The position numbers and the translations under genes are program-made. A stretch of 38,354 bases of DNA. Origin: Bdellovibrionales bacterium (GTDB taxonomy: Bacteria; Bdellovibrionota_C; UBA2361; SZUA-149; JAGRAN01). The notes below the pieces were generated by a model. The model had not been told where the DNA came from. It was given only the letters and a program-made list of their open reading frames with translations, and did no database searches. Shown here in pieces: positions 1 to 7,555 of this stretch. Position 1 is the stretch's first letter; every line of letters begins with the position of its first letter. The DNA lies in the NCBI GenBank assembly GCA_020434585.1, contig JAGRAN010000023.1, forward strand, positions 1 through 38,354. The letters are read 5' to 3'.

Positions 1-960
1 AAATTGAGTGCGAACGGAGATTATCTGACCGTCCAATCTCGCGATGACCTAGTTGGTTCTAACCCCGATGCTGGAGTTGAAATCTTCTTTGCGGACATTC
101 GTACCGGTAGCGGCATATTCGAGCAAATAACTGATGCAGGCGCTGGTGCTGCTTACACCGGTGGCGTAGTTTCAAATGACGGACAGGTATATTTTGCAAC
201 GACTGAGAGTGTCACAGACTTGGATGCAGGTGGAAATCATGCACTGTATCAATATAACAGCGTGACAGACAAATATGAGACGTTGCTAACGCTTTCCGGA
301 GCGAACAGATTTGCCAGTCTGCAATCATCTGCCGACGGGCAAACTTTATTATTTATTACTTCGGAAGATCTTGTAGGTGAAAACGCGACAGGATCGCGGC
401 AACTGTTTCGCTATGATATCGACCTTGATACCGTGACGCAAATTACGAATTATCAAACCTCCCAACTAAAAATAGCCAGTTTTATCTCCGCTGACGGGAG
501 CATCGTGGCGGACAATGGCGGAGTCTTTGATATTCAGTATTTTGACACCAAGCAGACCAACTCTAGCATTGCAATCGATACAGGTGACGGGGCAGTGGGA
601 GTGATTCAGACAGAATTGGGTGCGTTAAGATCTGCTCTCGTCGGGTTCGGAGCGTTCTCGATTACGAGTGCATTTGAAGCTAGGCAAACTCTGGACGTCT
701 TAGAACAGAACCGTGCTCAGCTGGCCGGTATCCAGGGAACAATTGGTGCAGGGTTGAGCCGACTCGAGACTGCGCACAGTGTGCTCGGTCAGCGAAATCT
801 TGAGCTAGACAGCGCCAAGTCAAGAATCGTGGATGTGGACGTAGCGGACGAAGCTGCTCAGCTTACGAGAAATTCAATCCTGCAGCAGGCCGGTGTAGCG
901 GTGCTCTCTCAGGCGAATGCTCAAACTGAGCTGGCGCTGCTGCTGCTGAACGAAAACTAG
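1..960 (+). CDS. Flagellin (C-terminal part) with beta-propeller-like variable region, 5' truncated
   Basis: The reading frame is open to the window edge, so the conserved flagellin N-terminus lies outside. The last ~90 residues are a clear flagellin C-terminal D0/D1 domain: amphipathic helices, the segment SRIVDVDVADEAAQLTRNSI, then a Q-A-G-x-A-V-L-x-Q-A-N-A-Q heptad stretch ending LLLLNEN. The preceding ~180 residues resemble WD40-like PD40/TolB propeller blades. Three to four units of about 45-50 residues each carry S-x-(D/N)-G, then a hydrophobic strand, T/S-x-x-D-L-V-G, L-F-x-Y-D and Q-I-T. This segment occupies the place of the surface-exposed D2/D3 region. The product would be exported by the flagellar type III system and polymerise into the filament. 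The flagellin call is firm; the propeller call is inference from repeat pattern. Confidence 0.88.
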   Translation, partial: KLSANGDYLTVQSRDDLVGSNPDAGVEIFFADIRTGSGIFEQITDAGAGAAYTGGVVSNDGQVYFATTESVTDLDAGGNHALYQYNSVTDKYETLLTLSGANRFASLQSSADGQTLLFITSEDLVGENATGSRQLFRYDIDLDTVTQITNYQTSQLKIASFISADGSIVADNGGVFDIQYFDTKQTNSSIAIDTGDGAVGVIQTELGALRSALVGFGAFSITSAFEARQTLDVLEQNRAQLAGIQGTIGAGLSRLETAHSVLGQRNLELDSAKSRIVDVDVADEAAQLTRNSILQQAGVAVLSQANAQTELALLLLNEN

Positions 961-1159
961 CTTCTCTAGTTTAGCCTTGAGATAAATTTGTAATTTAGTC
1001 GGTGACTTGATTAAGCGCGGCTTCGGTCTTTTTTTCATCAATCTTTTCCTAATCGACGTCACAATAGCCAGTGGATGTAGTTATTCGGTCCTGCAAAGAG
1101 AGGTGCAGAAGTTCCGAGCCTGGTAAAACCAGATTTATTCAAAAACTATTTATATAAAC

Positions 1160-1175
1160 GAACACTTAAGTGTTC
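1160..1175. promoter_or_regulatory. 16-nt perfect palindrome, candidate operator
   Basis: The sequence GAACACTTAAGTGTTC equals its own reverse complement and sits in an AT-rich stretch beginning TATATAAAC. Its outer GAAC...GTTC half-sites are separated by 8 nt. This does not match the 4-nt spacing of the Gram-positive LexA box. It may be a binding site for a dimeric regulator of the RNA or gene that follows. This is inference only. Confidence 0.35.
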
Positions 1176-1216
1176 CAATAACTCTTGTCAGTCATCACAT
1201 TCGTCGATCAGTGTTC

Positions 1217-1328
1217 AGGAACCGTTTCAGCGTTGTAATAGTACTCAGACACCCCAGGCGCTCCGTACACCTCTGATGTTGGCCAATAGGCCTTTTTCTA
1301 TTGCTGCCTATGAAACGGTTCCTTTTTT
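1217..1328 (+). ncRNA. Candidate structured RNA closed by a 13-bp stem and ending in a U-run
   Basis: AGGAACCGTTTCA (1217-1229) is perfectly complementary to TGAAACGGTTCCT (1311-1323), which is followed directly by T5 then C. The ~80 nt enclosed contain a second 6-bp hairpin (CAATAG 1284-1289 / CTATTG 1298-1303). A weaker GTAC/GTAC pairing (around 1240 and 1264) would give a three-way junction. A long closing stem plus U-run fits an sRNA with paired ends or a transcription-attenuating leader. No known family is recognised and no promoter is obvious. Confidence 0.4.
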
Positions 1329-1391
1329 CTTCCCTTATTTAAGTCGCAAAAGAATCTGCCGCTTTAAATTCTGATTTAGTATCGGTGTGTT

Positions 1392-1416
1392 AGCCTCCAC
1401 TGTGAGTGGGCTTTTT
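1392..1416 (+). terminator. Terminator-like hairpin with T5 run
   Basis: AGCC-(TC)-CACT pairs with AGTGGGCT around the loop GTG, with two bulged bases in the 5' arm. The stem is followed immediately by TTTTT. It could terminate a transcript crossing 1217-1390 or act as an attenuator for the downstream gene. Confidence 0.4.
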
Positions 1417-1515
1417 CGGTCACCAATAGTCGTCGTTTGCTCATAACGTACTATCACACCGGGAACTCCCGTGTTCTCTCAAATTTCTAGTTTACGGTAG
1501 AAGGCGCGCCGCAAC

Positions 1516-1545
1516 TCCTTTCTAAGGCTCGAGCCTTTGAAAGGA
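1516..1545. repeat. Strong hairpin, 14 of 15 bp paired
   Basis: TCCTTTCTAAGGCTC is followed without a spacer by GAGCCTTTGAAAGGA, its reverse complement apart from one mismatch. The centre is the 14-nt perfect palindrome AAGGCTCGAGCCTT. A T7 run lies 17 nt downstream (1563-1569), too far for a classical terminator. It is probably part of the leader of the gene at 1656. Confidence 0.5.
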
Positions 1546-1569
1546 AGACCGTGCGGTGCAGGTTTTTTT

Positions 1570-1621
1570 GGGTCTATTGCTCAAGGCTCTTAGGCAGCTG
1601 AGCGCTTTGAGCAGTAGACCC
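1570..1621 (+). promoter_or_regulatory. Long leader hairpin just upstream of the membrane-protein gene
   Basis: GGGTCTATTGCTCAA (1570-1584) pairs with TTGAGCAGTAGACCC (1607-1621) through 15 positions with one G-U wobble. An inner GCTC/GAGC stem can also form. It begins directly after a T7 run and ends 35 nt before the start codon at 1656. No T-run follows, so it is not a simple terminator. A 5'-UTR element affecting RNA stability or translation is a plausible role. Confidence 0.5.
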
Positions 1622-1655
1622 CTCACACACAAACCCCGATAGAAGGAGACTCGAC

Positions 1656-2525
1656 ATGTGGAAAGCGATGAATGCTGGATACCGCGTGCTGTTCGGGTCT
1701 CGAAAAGTTCCGCGTCAAAAGCGGACTATCGGGCCTGATGGCAAGTGGAACGGACCGAAAGGCCGTCTCAAGATCGTGCAGCCTGGACGCTACCGCGCCC
1801 AGATTGCAGCGCTGGAAACCATCGGACTGCTCGCTGGACTGGCTCAGCCTTTCCTGCTCGCGTTCTTTGGTCTCTTCAACGGCGCATTGCTCGTTCTGAT
1901 CTCCAAGTGGCTCGGTAACCCCTGGGCTGCTCTGGTGATCGCTGTGATCGTGTTCCCGGTGCTCTGGATTTCGCTGGTGCTGCGCACCTGCAAGTTCAAG
2001 CGACGGGGTCCGATGTTTGGATCGCGCAGCAAGAGAAACTGGTGGCTCACCTCCCTGGTGGTCCTCCTGCTCTCGACGTTCGCGCTCGTGCACACCGGCC
2101 ACATCATGTTCACTATCATGGTATGCGGGCCGATGTTCTTTGCTCTGCTCATCACAGCGTTCCTCTGGTTCTTCAACCCGTCGATCGAACCGCTTGACCT
2201 GCGCTCCAAGAAGCAGCGTAGGAAGGATCCCGACGGCAAGATGAACTATCGTCCGCTGGTGCTGGCCTTCACGTTCGGAACGGAAGCTCTCCGGGCCAAG
2301 CTTGAGGCAGGCGTTGACAGTGCTGTCGGCAAGGTCGCTCACCTCGGTGAGATGGCTCAGCTGCGCAGTCTGTTTGACGTAGATGAACATGAGCTGAAGC
2401 AGCTGCACACCCGGATTCAGAAAGACAAAATTGAATCCGGGAAGCATGTGCTGCCGCCTCACGCACGACGTACGCTGCGTCCCGAGCGAGCGAACAACTG
2501 GAGGCGGGCATTCAAGTGCGCGTGA
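1656..2525 (+). CDS. Uncharacterised four-helix membrane protein
   Basis: 289 residues. The ATG is preceded by AGAAGGAGA at good spacing. The N-terminal ~45 residues are basic (many K/R and a GPDGKWNGPKG stretch). Four hydrophobic segments follow, at about 47-76, 84-107, 124-140 and 142-166, the second ending in a basic R-T-C-K-F-K-R-R loop. The C-terminal ~120 residues are soluble, helical and charged. Codon choice is strongly GC-ending (CTG, CTC, GTG, ATC), unlike the neighbours, which suggests acquisition or strong codon selection. Two hairpins occupy the leader. I recognise no family. The opposite strand is also open for ~305 codons, a by-product of the codon bias. Confidence 0.7.
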   Translation: MWKAMNAGYRVLFGSRKVPRQKRTIGPDGKWNGPKGRLKIVQPGRYRAQIAALETIGLLAGLAQPFLLAFFGLFNGALLVLISKWLGNPWAALVIAVIVFPVLWISLVLRTCKFKRRGPMFGSRSKRNWWLTSLVVLLLSTFALVHTGHIMFTIMVCGPMFFALLITAFLWFFNPSIEPLDLRSKKQRRKDPDGKMNYRPLVLAFTFGTEALRAKLEAGVDSAVGKVAHLGEMAQLRSLFDVDEHELKQLHTRIQKDKIESGKHVLPPHARRTLRPERANNWRRAFKCA

Positions 2526-2629
2526 GTAAAATCCGCGCACTGCCCGCCGCCATCAGGGCAATGTGGTTGACTGTCGTCCTCGTGACGGCCCCGTTTATCG
2601 GTGCACGGTCTTCCGCATTTTTCTGCTGA
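2522..2629 (+). CDS. 35-residue hydrophobic peptide translationally coupled to the upstream gene
   Basis: A GTG start overlaps the TGA stop of the preceding membrane-protein gene in a GTGA arrangement, the classic termination-reinitiation geometry. The peptide has a basic N-terminus (MSKIRALPAAIR), one hydrophobic segment (about 14-26) and a C-terminal Cys. Base composition matches the gene before it. It ends 2 nt before the convergent regulator gene. Too short to be certain; it may be a small membrane partner of the upstream protein or chance. Confidence 0.35.
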   Translation: MSKIRALPAAIRAMWLTVVLVTAPFIGARSSAFFC

Positions 2630-2630
2630 T

Positions 2631-3173
2631 CTACGCTAATTTTTGCAGCTTTCTTTGCAGCGACCGACGATGCATTCTCAGCGCTTTTGCGGCTTGAGTG
2701 ATATTGCCTTGGTATTCGTAAAGAACTTTCTGAAGATGCTCTCGCTCGACCTCGTCTAGAGTAGGGAAGGAGCTGGAAGCGCAGGTTTCCTTCGCAGCCT
2801 CGGTCGCTTCGAAGGCGAGAAGGAGTTCGTCTACTTCAACCGGTTTAGATAGATAATTATCTGCACCGAGCTGCATTGCTTGAACTGCTGTACGAACAGT
2901 TCCGTATCCAGTAAGCACAACAACTTTAGCTTCTGGCAGTAATTCCTTTAGAGGGTTGATTAAATCGATACCTTTCTCAATGCCTATAACAAGATCAAGC
3001 ACAACTCGACCGGGTCGATTAGCTTCAGCACATAACAAAGCAGACTCCGAGTCCGCGGCCTCGAATACTTTAAATCCTCGCAGGGAAAGCGAACGAGTCA
3101 ATGCTTCGCGCAGCTCTGTGTCGTCGTCAATGACCAGTATCTTATTGTCGGCGGAAGCAGCTTCGTTAAGCAT
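2631..3173 (-). CDS. RegA/PrrA/ActR-type response regulator
   Basis: 180 residues, the usual size of RegA-family regulators. The receiver domain has the acidic pocket D16-D18, the phospho-acceptor Asp60 in VVLDL, Thr88 and Lys110. The last ~40 residues are a Fis-type helix-turn-helix (GNITQAAKALRMHRRSLQRK) closely resembling the RegA/ActR DNA-binding helix. There is no AAA+ domain, so it is not an NtrC-type activator. The start overlaps the end of the kinase gene by 8 nt, implying co-translation. In Proteobacteria this family controls redox-responsive energy metabolism; the target genes here are unknown. Confidence 0.87.
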   Translation of the reverse strand: MLNEAASADNKILVIDDDTELREALTRSLSLRGFKVFEAADSESALLCAEANRPGRVVLDLVIGIEKGIDLINPLKELLPEAKVVVLTGYGTVRTAVQAMQLGADNYLSKPVEVDELLLAFEATEAAKETCASSSFPTLDEVEREHLQKVLYEYQGNITQAAKALRMHRRSLQRKLQKLA

Positions 3174-4464
3174 TGGCGGCGAGTTCCTCCAATCCGGTTT
3201 TGACCGGCAGCTTTAGGGTAGCGGTGGTTCCGACTCCAGGTGCAGAATCAATTGATAACTCGCCGCCAAACTGCCGTGCATATAAATCGGCGAGAAACAG
3301 ACCCAGGCCCATGCCGCTTCCAACAGGCTTAGTAGTAAAAAAGGGCTCCTTTGCTACAGCCAGCAGCTCCGAACTCATCCCGTGCCCGCGATCTTTGACT
3401 GTAACCACTATCTGCTCGTCAATGCGTTTGGCTGTAATGTCGATTGAGCCGGCGGCGCTTGAGGCATCAACTGCGTTTTGCAGGAGCGAAGTCAGAACTT
3501 GCCGCAGAGACTCCTGAATGACCGATATTTTTGAGTCACGGGAATCGACTGTGATGTTAAGTTTCGTCGAGCGGCGGTTTCTAAGCTGCGCTGCTGCGTC
3601 CTCGATGCAGTCTACGACTCGAACCAGCTCAGGCGCCTCACCCCGAACGGCTCCGCTGCGTCCTGCCATGTTTGCGAGGATGGACTTGCACCGCTGAACT
3701 TGATCGCCAATGGTGCGAGCGGCTCGCCGCAGCTCAATTGTGGGAGCTGGAGCACGTTCGAGTAAGTCGCTGATTTCACTTTTGGTAACGGCAATCGTGG
3801 TCAGCGGAGTGCTCAATTCGTGAGCAGCACCTGCCGCGAGGGTGGCGAGGGAGGCGAGACGCTGCTCGTTCAATTTCTGAAGCCGCATTTCGCTAAGCGC
3901 ACGTTCGCTGCGAAGCAGTGCCGAAGAAAGTTTAGAGAGCATAAACGAAACTAGCGCTGCGGTGAATACAAAAGCTATCAGCATTCCATACAAATGCAGT
4001 GAAAACGGGTCGTCGTGATGCATCGAATGTGAAGACACCGGTGCCGCAAGGATAAACAAGGAGTAAAATCCGATTGAAGAGAATATCGTCAGCAGCCAGG
4101 CCCAGAGAGGCTTGAGCGCGACGGCGGCGAGTGAGATCTGTACAAGATACAGGATAGTGAACGGGTTGTAAGGTCCTCCGGTCCAGGTAAGTAGGAGCGT
4201 AATTACTAATGTGTCCGCAAGAAGGAAAAATCCAAGAAAGTTAGGAACAGGAAGAGAGCTGTTTCGCAGAGAGAAGGCAGCAACCGTGTTTGAAAAAAGA
4301 ATTAACACTCCTAGCATCAGCAGCCGCGGCGCTGAAACATCGAGCGGGATAAAATAAGCCGCGGCAAGCAGTGCAAGCTGAACGCCAGCACTGAGCCAGC
4401 GAATAGCTAGCAGCCAGCGCAGCGGCCTCTCAGCACTGACTGAATTTACGGCACAGGAATCCAA
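3166..4464 (-). CDS. RegB/PrrB/ActS-type redox sensor histidine kinase
   Basis: 432 residues. About six hydrophobic helices fill residues 15-185, followed by DHp and HATPase domains. The G-G-P-Y-N-P-F heptapeptide at 96-102 matches the GGxxNPF quinone-binding motif of RegB. The H-box is AAHELSTPLTTIA with His215. A Cys at 259 in Q-V-Q-R-C-K-S-I-L sits where RegB carries its redox-active cysteine. The N-box has Asn330, and the G-boxes are DRGHGM and GSGMGLGLF. The gene lies upstream of, and overlaps, its cognate regulator. It is transcribed divergently from the trehalose gene across about 250 nt. Confidence 0.88.
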   Translation of the reverse strand: MDSCAVNSVSAERPLRWLLAIRWLSAGVQLALLAAAYFIPLDVSAPRLLMLGVLILFSNTVAAFSLRNSSLPVPNFLGFFLLADTLVITLLLTWTGGPYNPFTILYLVQISLAAVALKPLWAWLLTIFSSIGFYSLFILAAPVSSHSMHHDDPFSLHLYGMLIAFVFTAALVSFMLSKLSSALLRSERALSEMRLQKLNEQRLASLATLAAGAAHELSTPLTTIAVTKSEISDLLERAPAPTIELRRAARTIGDQVQRCKSILANMAGRSGAVRGEAPELVRVVDCIEDAAAQLRNRRSTKLNITVDSRDSKISVIQESLRQVLTSLLQNAVDASSAAGSIDITAKRIDEQIVVTVKDRGHGMSSELLAVAKEPFFTTKPVGSGMGLGLFLADLYARQFGGELSIDSAPGVGTTATLKLPVKTGLEELAANA

Positions 4465-4654
4465 GTTACACCCTTAATTCGCTCTGAACGGAGATTACCT
4501 ATACGAAAGGCGCGGTGAAATGGAAGAGCAGACGACGCTTAGGAGAAGAGATTTATCCGAATCCGTGAAGTGCAGTAATTCGAGTTGAGCATTTATCGCT
4601 TAACTTCAGTTACTTAGAATGCAAATCTGCCGTTTTTTCTTACTAACTTCATCT

Positions 4655-4667
4655 GTGATAGTATCAC
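4655..4667. promoter_or_regulatory. Candidate operator palindrome in the divergent intergenic region
   Basis: GTGATA-G-TATCAC is a perfect inverted repeat of 6+1+6 nt, about 50 nt upstream of the trehalose gene and 190 nt from the divergent sensor-kinase start. The 253-nt spacer should hold promoters for both directions. I could not identify convincing -35/-10 pairs. Confidence 0.3.
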
Positions 4668-4717
4668 TGCTTCGTGTGTAAAACCGAATTAGCGCGCTAA
4701 AAATCTTAAGGGAAGGT

Positions 4718-7015
4718 TTGGAATCATCCTCAAAATGGATCATTGCCAGCAACCGACTCCCATTTAGCTGGGATCGGTCTGAGAAGAAACTTAACCGTAG
4801 TTCAGGCGGTCTGGTTACCGCAATTAGTGGAATTCGCAGCGACGTCGAGAAAGTTTGGGTAGGAAGCGCCCCGGAGGGTTTGGACGCGAAAACCTGGGCT
4901 GCGCAACCGGAAGTGCGCCCCTCAAACGGTCAGTCCTTTCAAGCCGTTTTTATCGAACCCGAAATCTATTCGCTTTACTATAACGGCATGTGTAACGACG
5001 TGCTGTGGCCGCTGCTGCATTACGAGAGCGGGATGGTCGATTTCTCAGACGAGAGCTGGCAGGCCTACGTCGATGTGAATCACAAGTTTGCGCAAGAAAT
5101 CCTTAAGACCGCCCGCGAGGGCGACTTGGTTTGGATTCATGACTTTCATCTTCTCCTTGTACCGGGGCTGCTGAAGGCGCAAAATCCTAAGCTGCGGGTG
5201 GGATTGTTTCTTCACATTCCTTTCCCGAGCTCTGAAGTTTTTCGTCAGCTCCCGGTTCGCAAAGAAATCCTTCGCGCGCTGCTGTGCGCGGATCTTTTGG
5301 GATTTCATGATTATTCTTATCTGCGCCACTTTTGCAGTACAATTAAAGTTATGCTCGGAGTGGAATCGAGCATGCTCTCGATCGAACGGGAGCACCATAC
5401 AACTCACCTTGGAGTATTCCCGGTCAGCATAGACGTCGCGCAGTTTAAGCGTGAATCGGCGATGCCCGAGGTTCGGCGCACTCGTCGTCGCTTTCAGCGC
5501 TCGATCCCCTACGAAAAATTAATTCTTGGAGTCGATCGGCTCGACTACATCAAAGGGCTGCCGCTAAAGCTGGAAGCATTTAGGACTCTTTTGGAAACGC
5601 ACCCTGAGCTTCGCGGCAGAGTAGGGATGCTGCAAATTACCGTTCCTAGTCGGACTAATGTTCCGGTGTACCGTCAGCTGCGGCAGGAGATAGAGCAGCT
5701 TGTCGGAGAAATAAACGGTCAGTTTGCGCAGCCTGGGTATGTTCCAATTCAATACATGTTCCAGTCCGTGAAATTCGAAGAGCTTCTTGCGTTGTATAGG
5801 CTCTCTGATGTGCTCTTGGTGACTAGCAAACGCGACGGCATGAATCTGGTGGCCTTAGAGCATATTGTTTCACAGCGGCCGAGTGACCCTGGAGTAGTTG
5901 TACTAAGTGAGTTTGCTGGTGCGATATCCACGCTAAGTCATATCATCCCAACCAATCCATGGGATTTGCGCGAAACCGCTGAGGCTGTTTATCAGGGTCT
6001 AACGATGGACCGGGCGGAGCGAGTCACGCGGCATAGAAGCATGCTGCGATACCTAGATACATACAGCGCGACTGACTGGGCAGATTCGTTCATGTCGAGC
6101 TTGGCGAAGCGCAGTAAGGTAGCAAAGCCTGAGCGAACAGTTAATTTATCCCAATTGGCGCCAAGTGGTTCGAAAATGTCGGATGTGATGGCGCTGCTGA
6201 AAGACAAAGAGCTACTGGTATTTGTTGACTACGACGGGACATTGGTTCCGATCTGTGATCAGCCGGAACAGGCTGTTCTCAAGCCCGCCACTAAAAACAT
6301 GTTGAAGCAGATTGCCGAACAGCCTCACGTCCAAATGGTCGTGGTTAGCGGACGTGACAAGGGATTTCTTACTGAGCAGCTGCAGGGCCTTCCGGTTTCA
6401 ATTGCCGCGGAGCACGGAGCGATTTTTGCTGACTCACCTGAGGGGACGTGGAAGCGTCTGGCACACGGAGATCGGCGTCGTTGGTATCGCGCAGCCAGGC
6501 AAGTTATGTCGGACTACGCTTCTCGGGTTCCAGAGAGTTTCGTGGAGCGCAAGAAGTTTGCCATCGCTTGGCACTACCGCAAATCACCGAAAGAGTTTGC
6601 AGCCTACCAGGCGCGAAAGCTTAAGCATGATTTGGAACTCGCTTTGTCTAATTTGCCCGTGAGCGTTATTGCCGGCAGGAAAGTGGTGGAGGCCCGATCT
6701 GCCGGAGCTAACAAAGGGACTTTTGTTCGTTGGTACCTTGAGAATCACGCCGAGCACAGGCGTCGTTTAATCGTCGCTTTTGGCGACGATCAAACTGACG
6801 AAGATATTTTCTCAACGATCGACAGCCCGGGTATCGGTATCAAGGTTGGCCACGGTTCTACTGCTGCAGACTATCGAATTGACTCTCAAGGTGAGGTCCT
6901 GCCGTTGTTGGATAAGATGGTTAAGTTTGGGGCAAATCAGCTGACCCTTCCCGGTCTGACTACTGCGTTGCGCGCAGATCACGCTGAAGACTCTCGTGCG
7001 GATTATCGCTGGTAA
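4718..7015 (+). CDS. otsA-otsB: Bifunctional trehalose-6-phosphate synthase/phosphatase (OtsA-OtsB fusion)
   Basis: 765 residues. The GT20 synthase domain (about 1-470) joins UDP-glucose to glucose-6-phosphate. Motifs include SNRLP (11-15), [10 protein letters not shown] (141-150), DRLDYIKG (273-280, with the phosphate-binding Arg/Lys) and DGMNLVALE (373-381). The phosphatase domain (about 485-750) is HAD-type, with DYDGT (504-508) as motif I, VVSGRDK as motif II and [10 protein letters not shown] (about 689) as the metal-binding motif. The product should make free trehalose. Separate otsA and otsB are commoner; fusions of this order occur in plants, yeast and some bacteria. The only in-frame start after an upstream stop is TTG at 4718. 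A GGAAGG lies only 1 nt before it, so initiation is unusual. Confidence 0.93.
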   Translation: MESSSKWIIASNRLPFSWDRSEKKLNRSSGGLVTAISGIRSDVEKVWVGSAPEGLDAKTWAAQPEVRPSNGQSFQAVFIEPEIYSLYYNGMCNDVLWPLLHYESGMVDFSDESWQAYVDVNHKFAQEILKTAREGDLVWIHDFHLLLVPGLLKAQNPKLRVGLFLHIPFPSSEVFRQLPVRKEILRALLCADLLGFHDYSYLRHFCSTIKVMLGVESSMLSIEREHHTTHLGVFPVSIDVAQFKRESAMPEVRRTRRRFQRSIPYEKLILGVDRLDYIKGLPLKLEAFRTLLETHPELRGRVGMLQITVPSRTNVPVYRQLRQEIEQLVGEINGQFAQPGYVPIQYMFQSVKFEELLALYRLSDVLLVTSKRDGMNLVALEHIVSQRPSDPGVVVLSEFAGAISTLSHIIPTNPWDLRETAEAVYQGLTMDRAERVTRHRSMLRYLDTYSATDWADSFMSSLAKRSKVAKPERTVNLSQLAPSGSKMSDVMALLKDKELLVFVDYDGTLVPICDQPEQAVLKPATKNMLKQIAEQPHVQMVVVSGRDKGFLTEQLQGLPVSIAAEHGAIFADSPEGTWKRLAHGDRRRWYRAARQVMSDYASRVPESFVERKKFAIAWHYRKSPKEFAAYQARKLKHDLELALSNLPVSVIAGRKVVEARSAGANKGTFVRWYLENHAEHRRRLIVAFGDDQTDEDIFSTIDSPGIGIKVGHGSTAADYRIDSQGEVLPLLDKMVKFGANQLTLPGLTTALRADHAEDSRADYRW

Positions 7016-7261
7016 ATGCCAAATTTGTACCAATTTGTGCAGCCGATTGCCCTAAGGATTTGCGCAACTTGCAAATGGTGATGGAAGGCGGCTTCCTAGA
7101 ATGGCTTTACGGAGTGCAAACTTTGCGTGATTGCCGTACAGCGCGCGAGCTTTGTTAACGCCATACAATAGGCTAGAATAAGTCTGTTGGGCTTAAATGT
7201 AACGTAAAAGCTCACTGGGTGGGTGCTGCAAATACTGCGTCTGAATTGAGGGCCAAACCCT

Positions 7262-7555
7262 ATGAAACAGAAAACTAAATATTTGACCCCGCTAATGAGG
7301 GCTGCTGCGATTGGTCATACCGCGGCCGTCCAAAAACTCCTTGAAGATGGTGAAGACGTAAATGAACGAGGCCCTCGCAACTCGACTGCACTGATGTTTG
7401 CTGCAGGCAGCGGCCATGTCGAGATTGTTCGTGCGCTTCTAAACAGCAACGCGGACGTAGATGTCGAGGAGGAAGGTGGCTGGACTGCTCTGAAGCACGC
7501 CCAGGAAGAGGGCTATTCTGAAATAGTTCAGCTGCTGAGTGGGCCTAGATTTTAG
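7262..7555 (+). CDS. Small ankyrin-repeat protein
   Basis: 97 residues built almost wholly of ankyrin repeats. The consensus is visible as TPLMRAAAIGHTAAVQKLLE, then STALMFAAGSGHVEIVRALL, then TALKHAQEEGYSEIVQLLSG: two full repeats and one partial. There is no signal peptide or membrane segment, so it is probably a cytoplasmic protein-binding module. The start is ATG. The 246 nt upstream hold no gene and no clear promoter. The 3' end overlaps the convergent gene by 4 nt. Confidence 0.8.
   Translation: MKQKTKYLTPLMRAAAIGHTAAVQKLLEDGEDVNERGPRNSTALMFAAGSGHVEIVRALLNSNADVDVEEEGGWTALKHAQEEGYSEIVQLLSGPRF

Larger units (their letters stand above)
961..1655. other. 695-nt non-coding region dense in inverted repeats
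   Basis: No convincing ORF on either strand. The region separates the flagellin end from a GC-rich membrane-protein gene. It holds, in order: a weak hairpin (1120-1132), a 16-nt perfect palindrome (1160-1175), a long-range 13-bp stem closing a possible structured RNA and ending in a T-run (1217-1328), a terminator-like hairpin (1392-1416), and two strong hairpins directly upstream of the next gene (1516-1545, 1570-1621). No clear terminator follows the flagellin stop. A T7 run at 1028-1034 is preceded only by a weak stem. Confidence 0.7.

Noticed and set aside
874..1062. 62-codon minus-strand ORF at the flagellin end
   Set aside because: Opposes the conserved flagellin C-terminus and is basic/low-complexity; its tail lies in non-coding DNA.
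1160..1175. LexA (SOS) box
   Set aside because: The GAAC/GTTC half-sites are 8 nt apart instead of 4, so the known box consensus is not met.
1623..2540. 305-codon open frame on the minus strand opposite the GC-rich membrane protein
   Set aside because: It mirrors the codon bias of the plus-strand gene; the translation is low-complexity (R, E, Q, H rich) with no domain, while the plus strand has a good Shine-Dalgarno and clear membrane helices.
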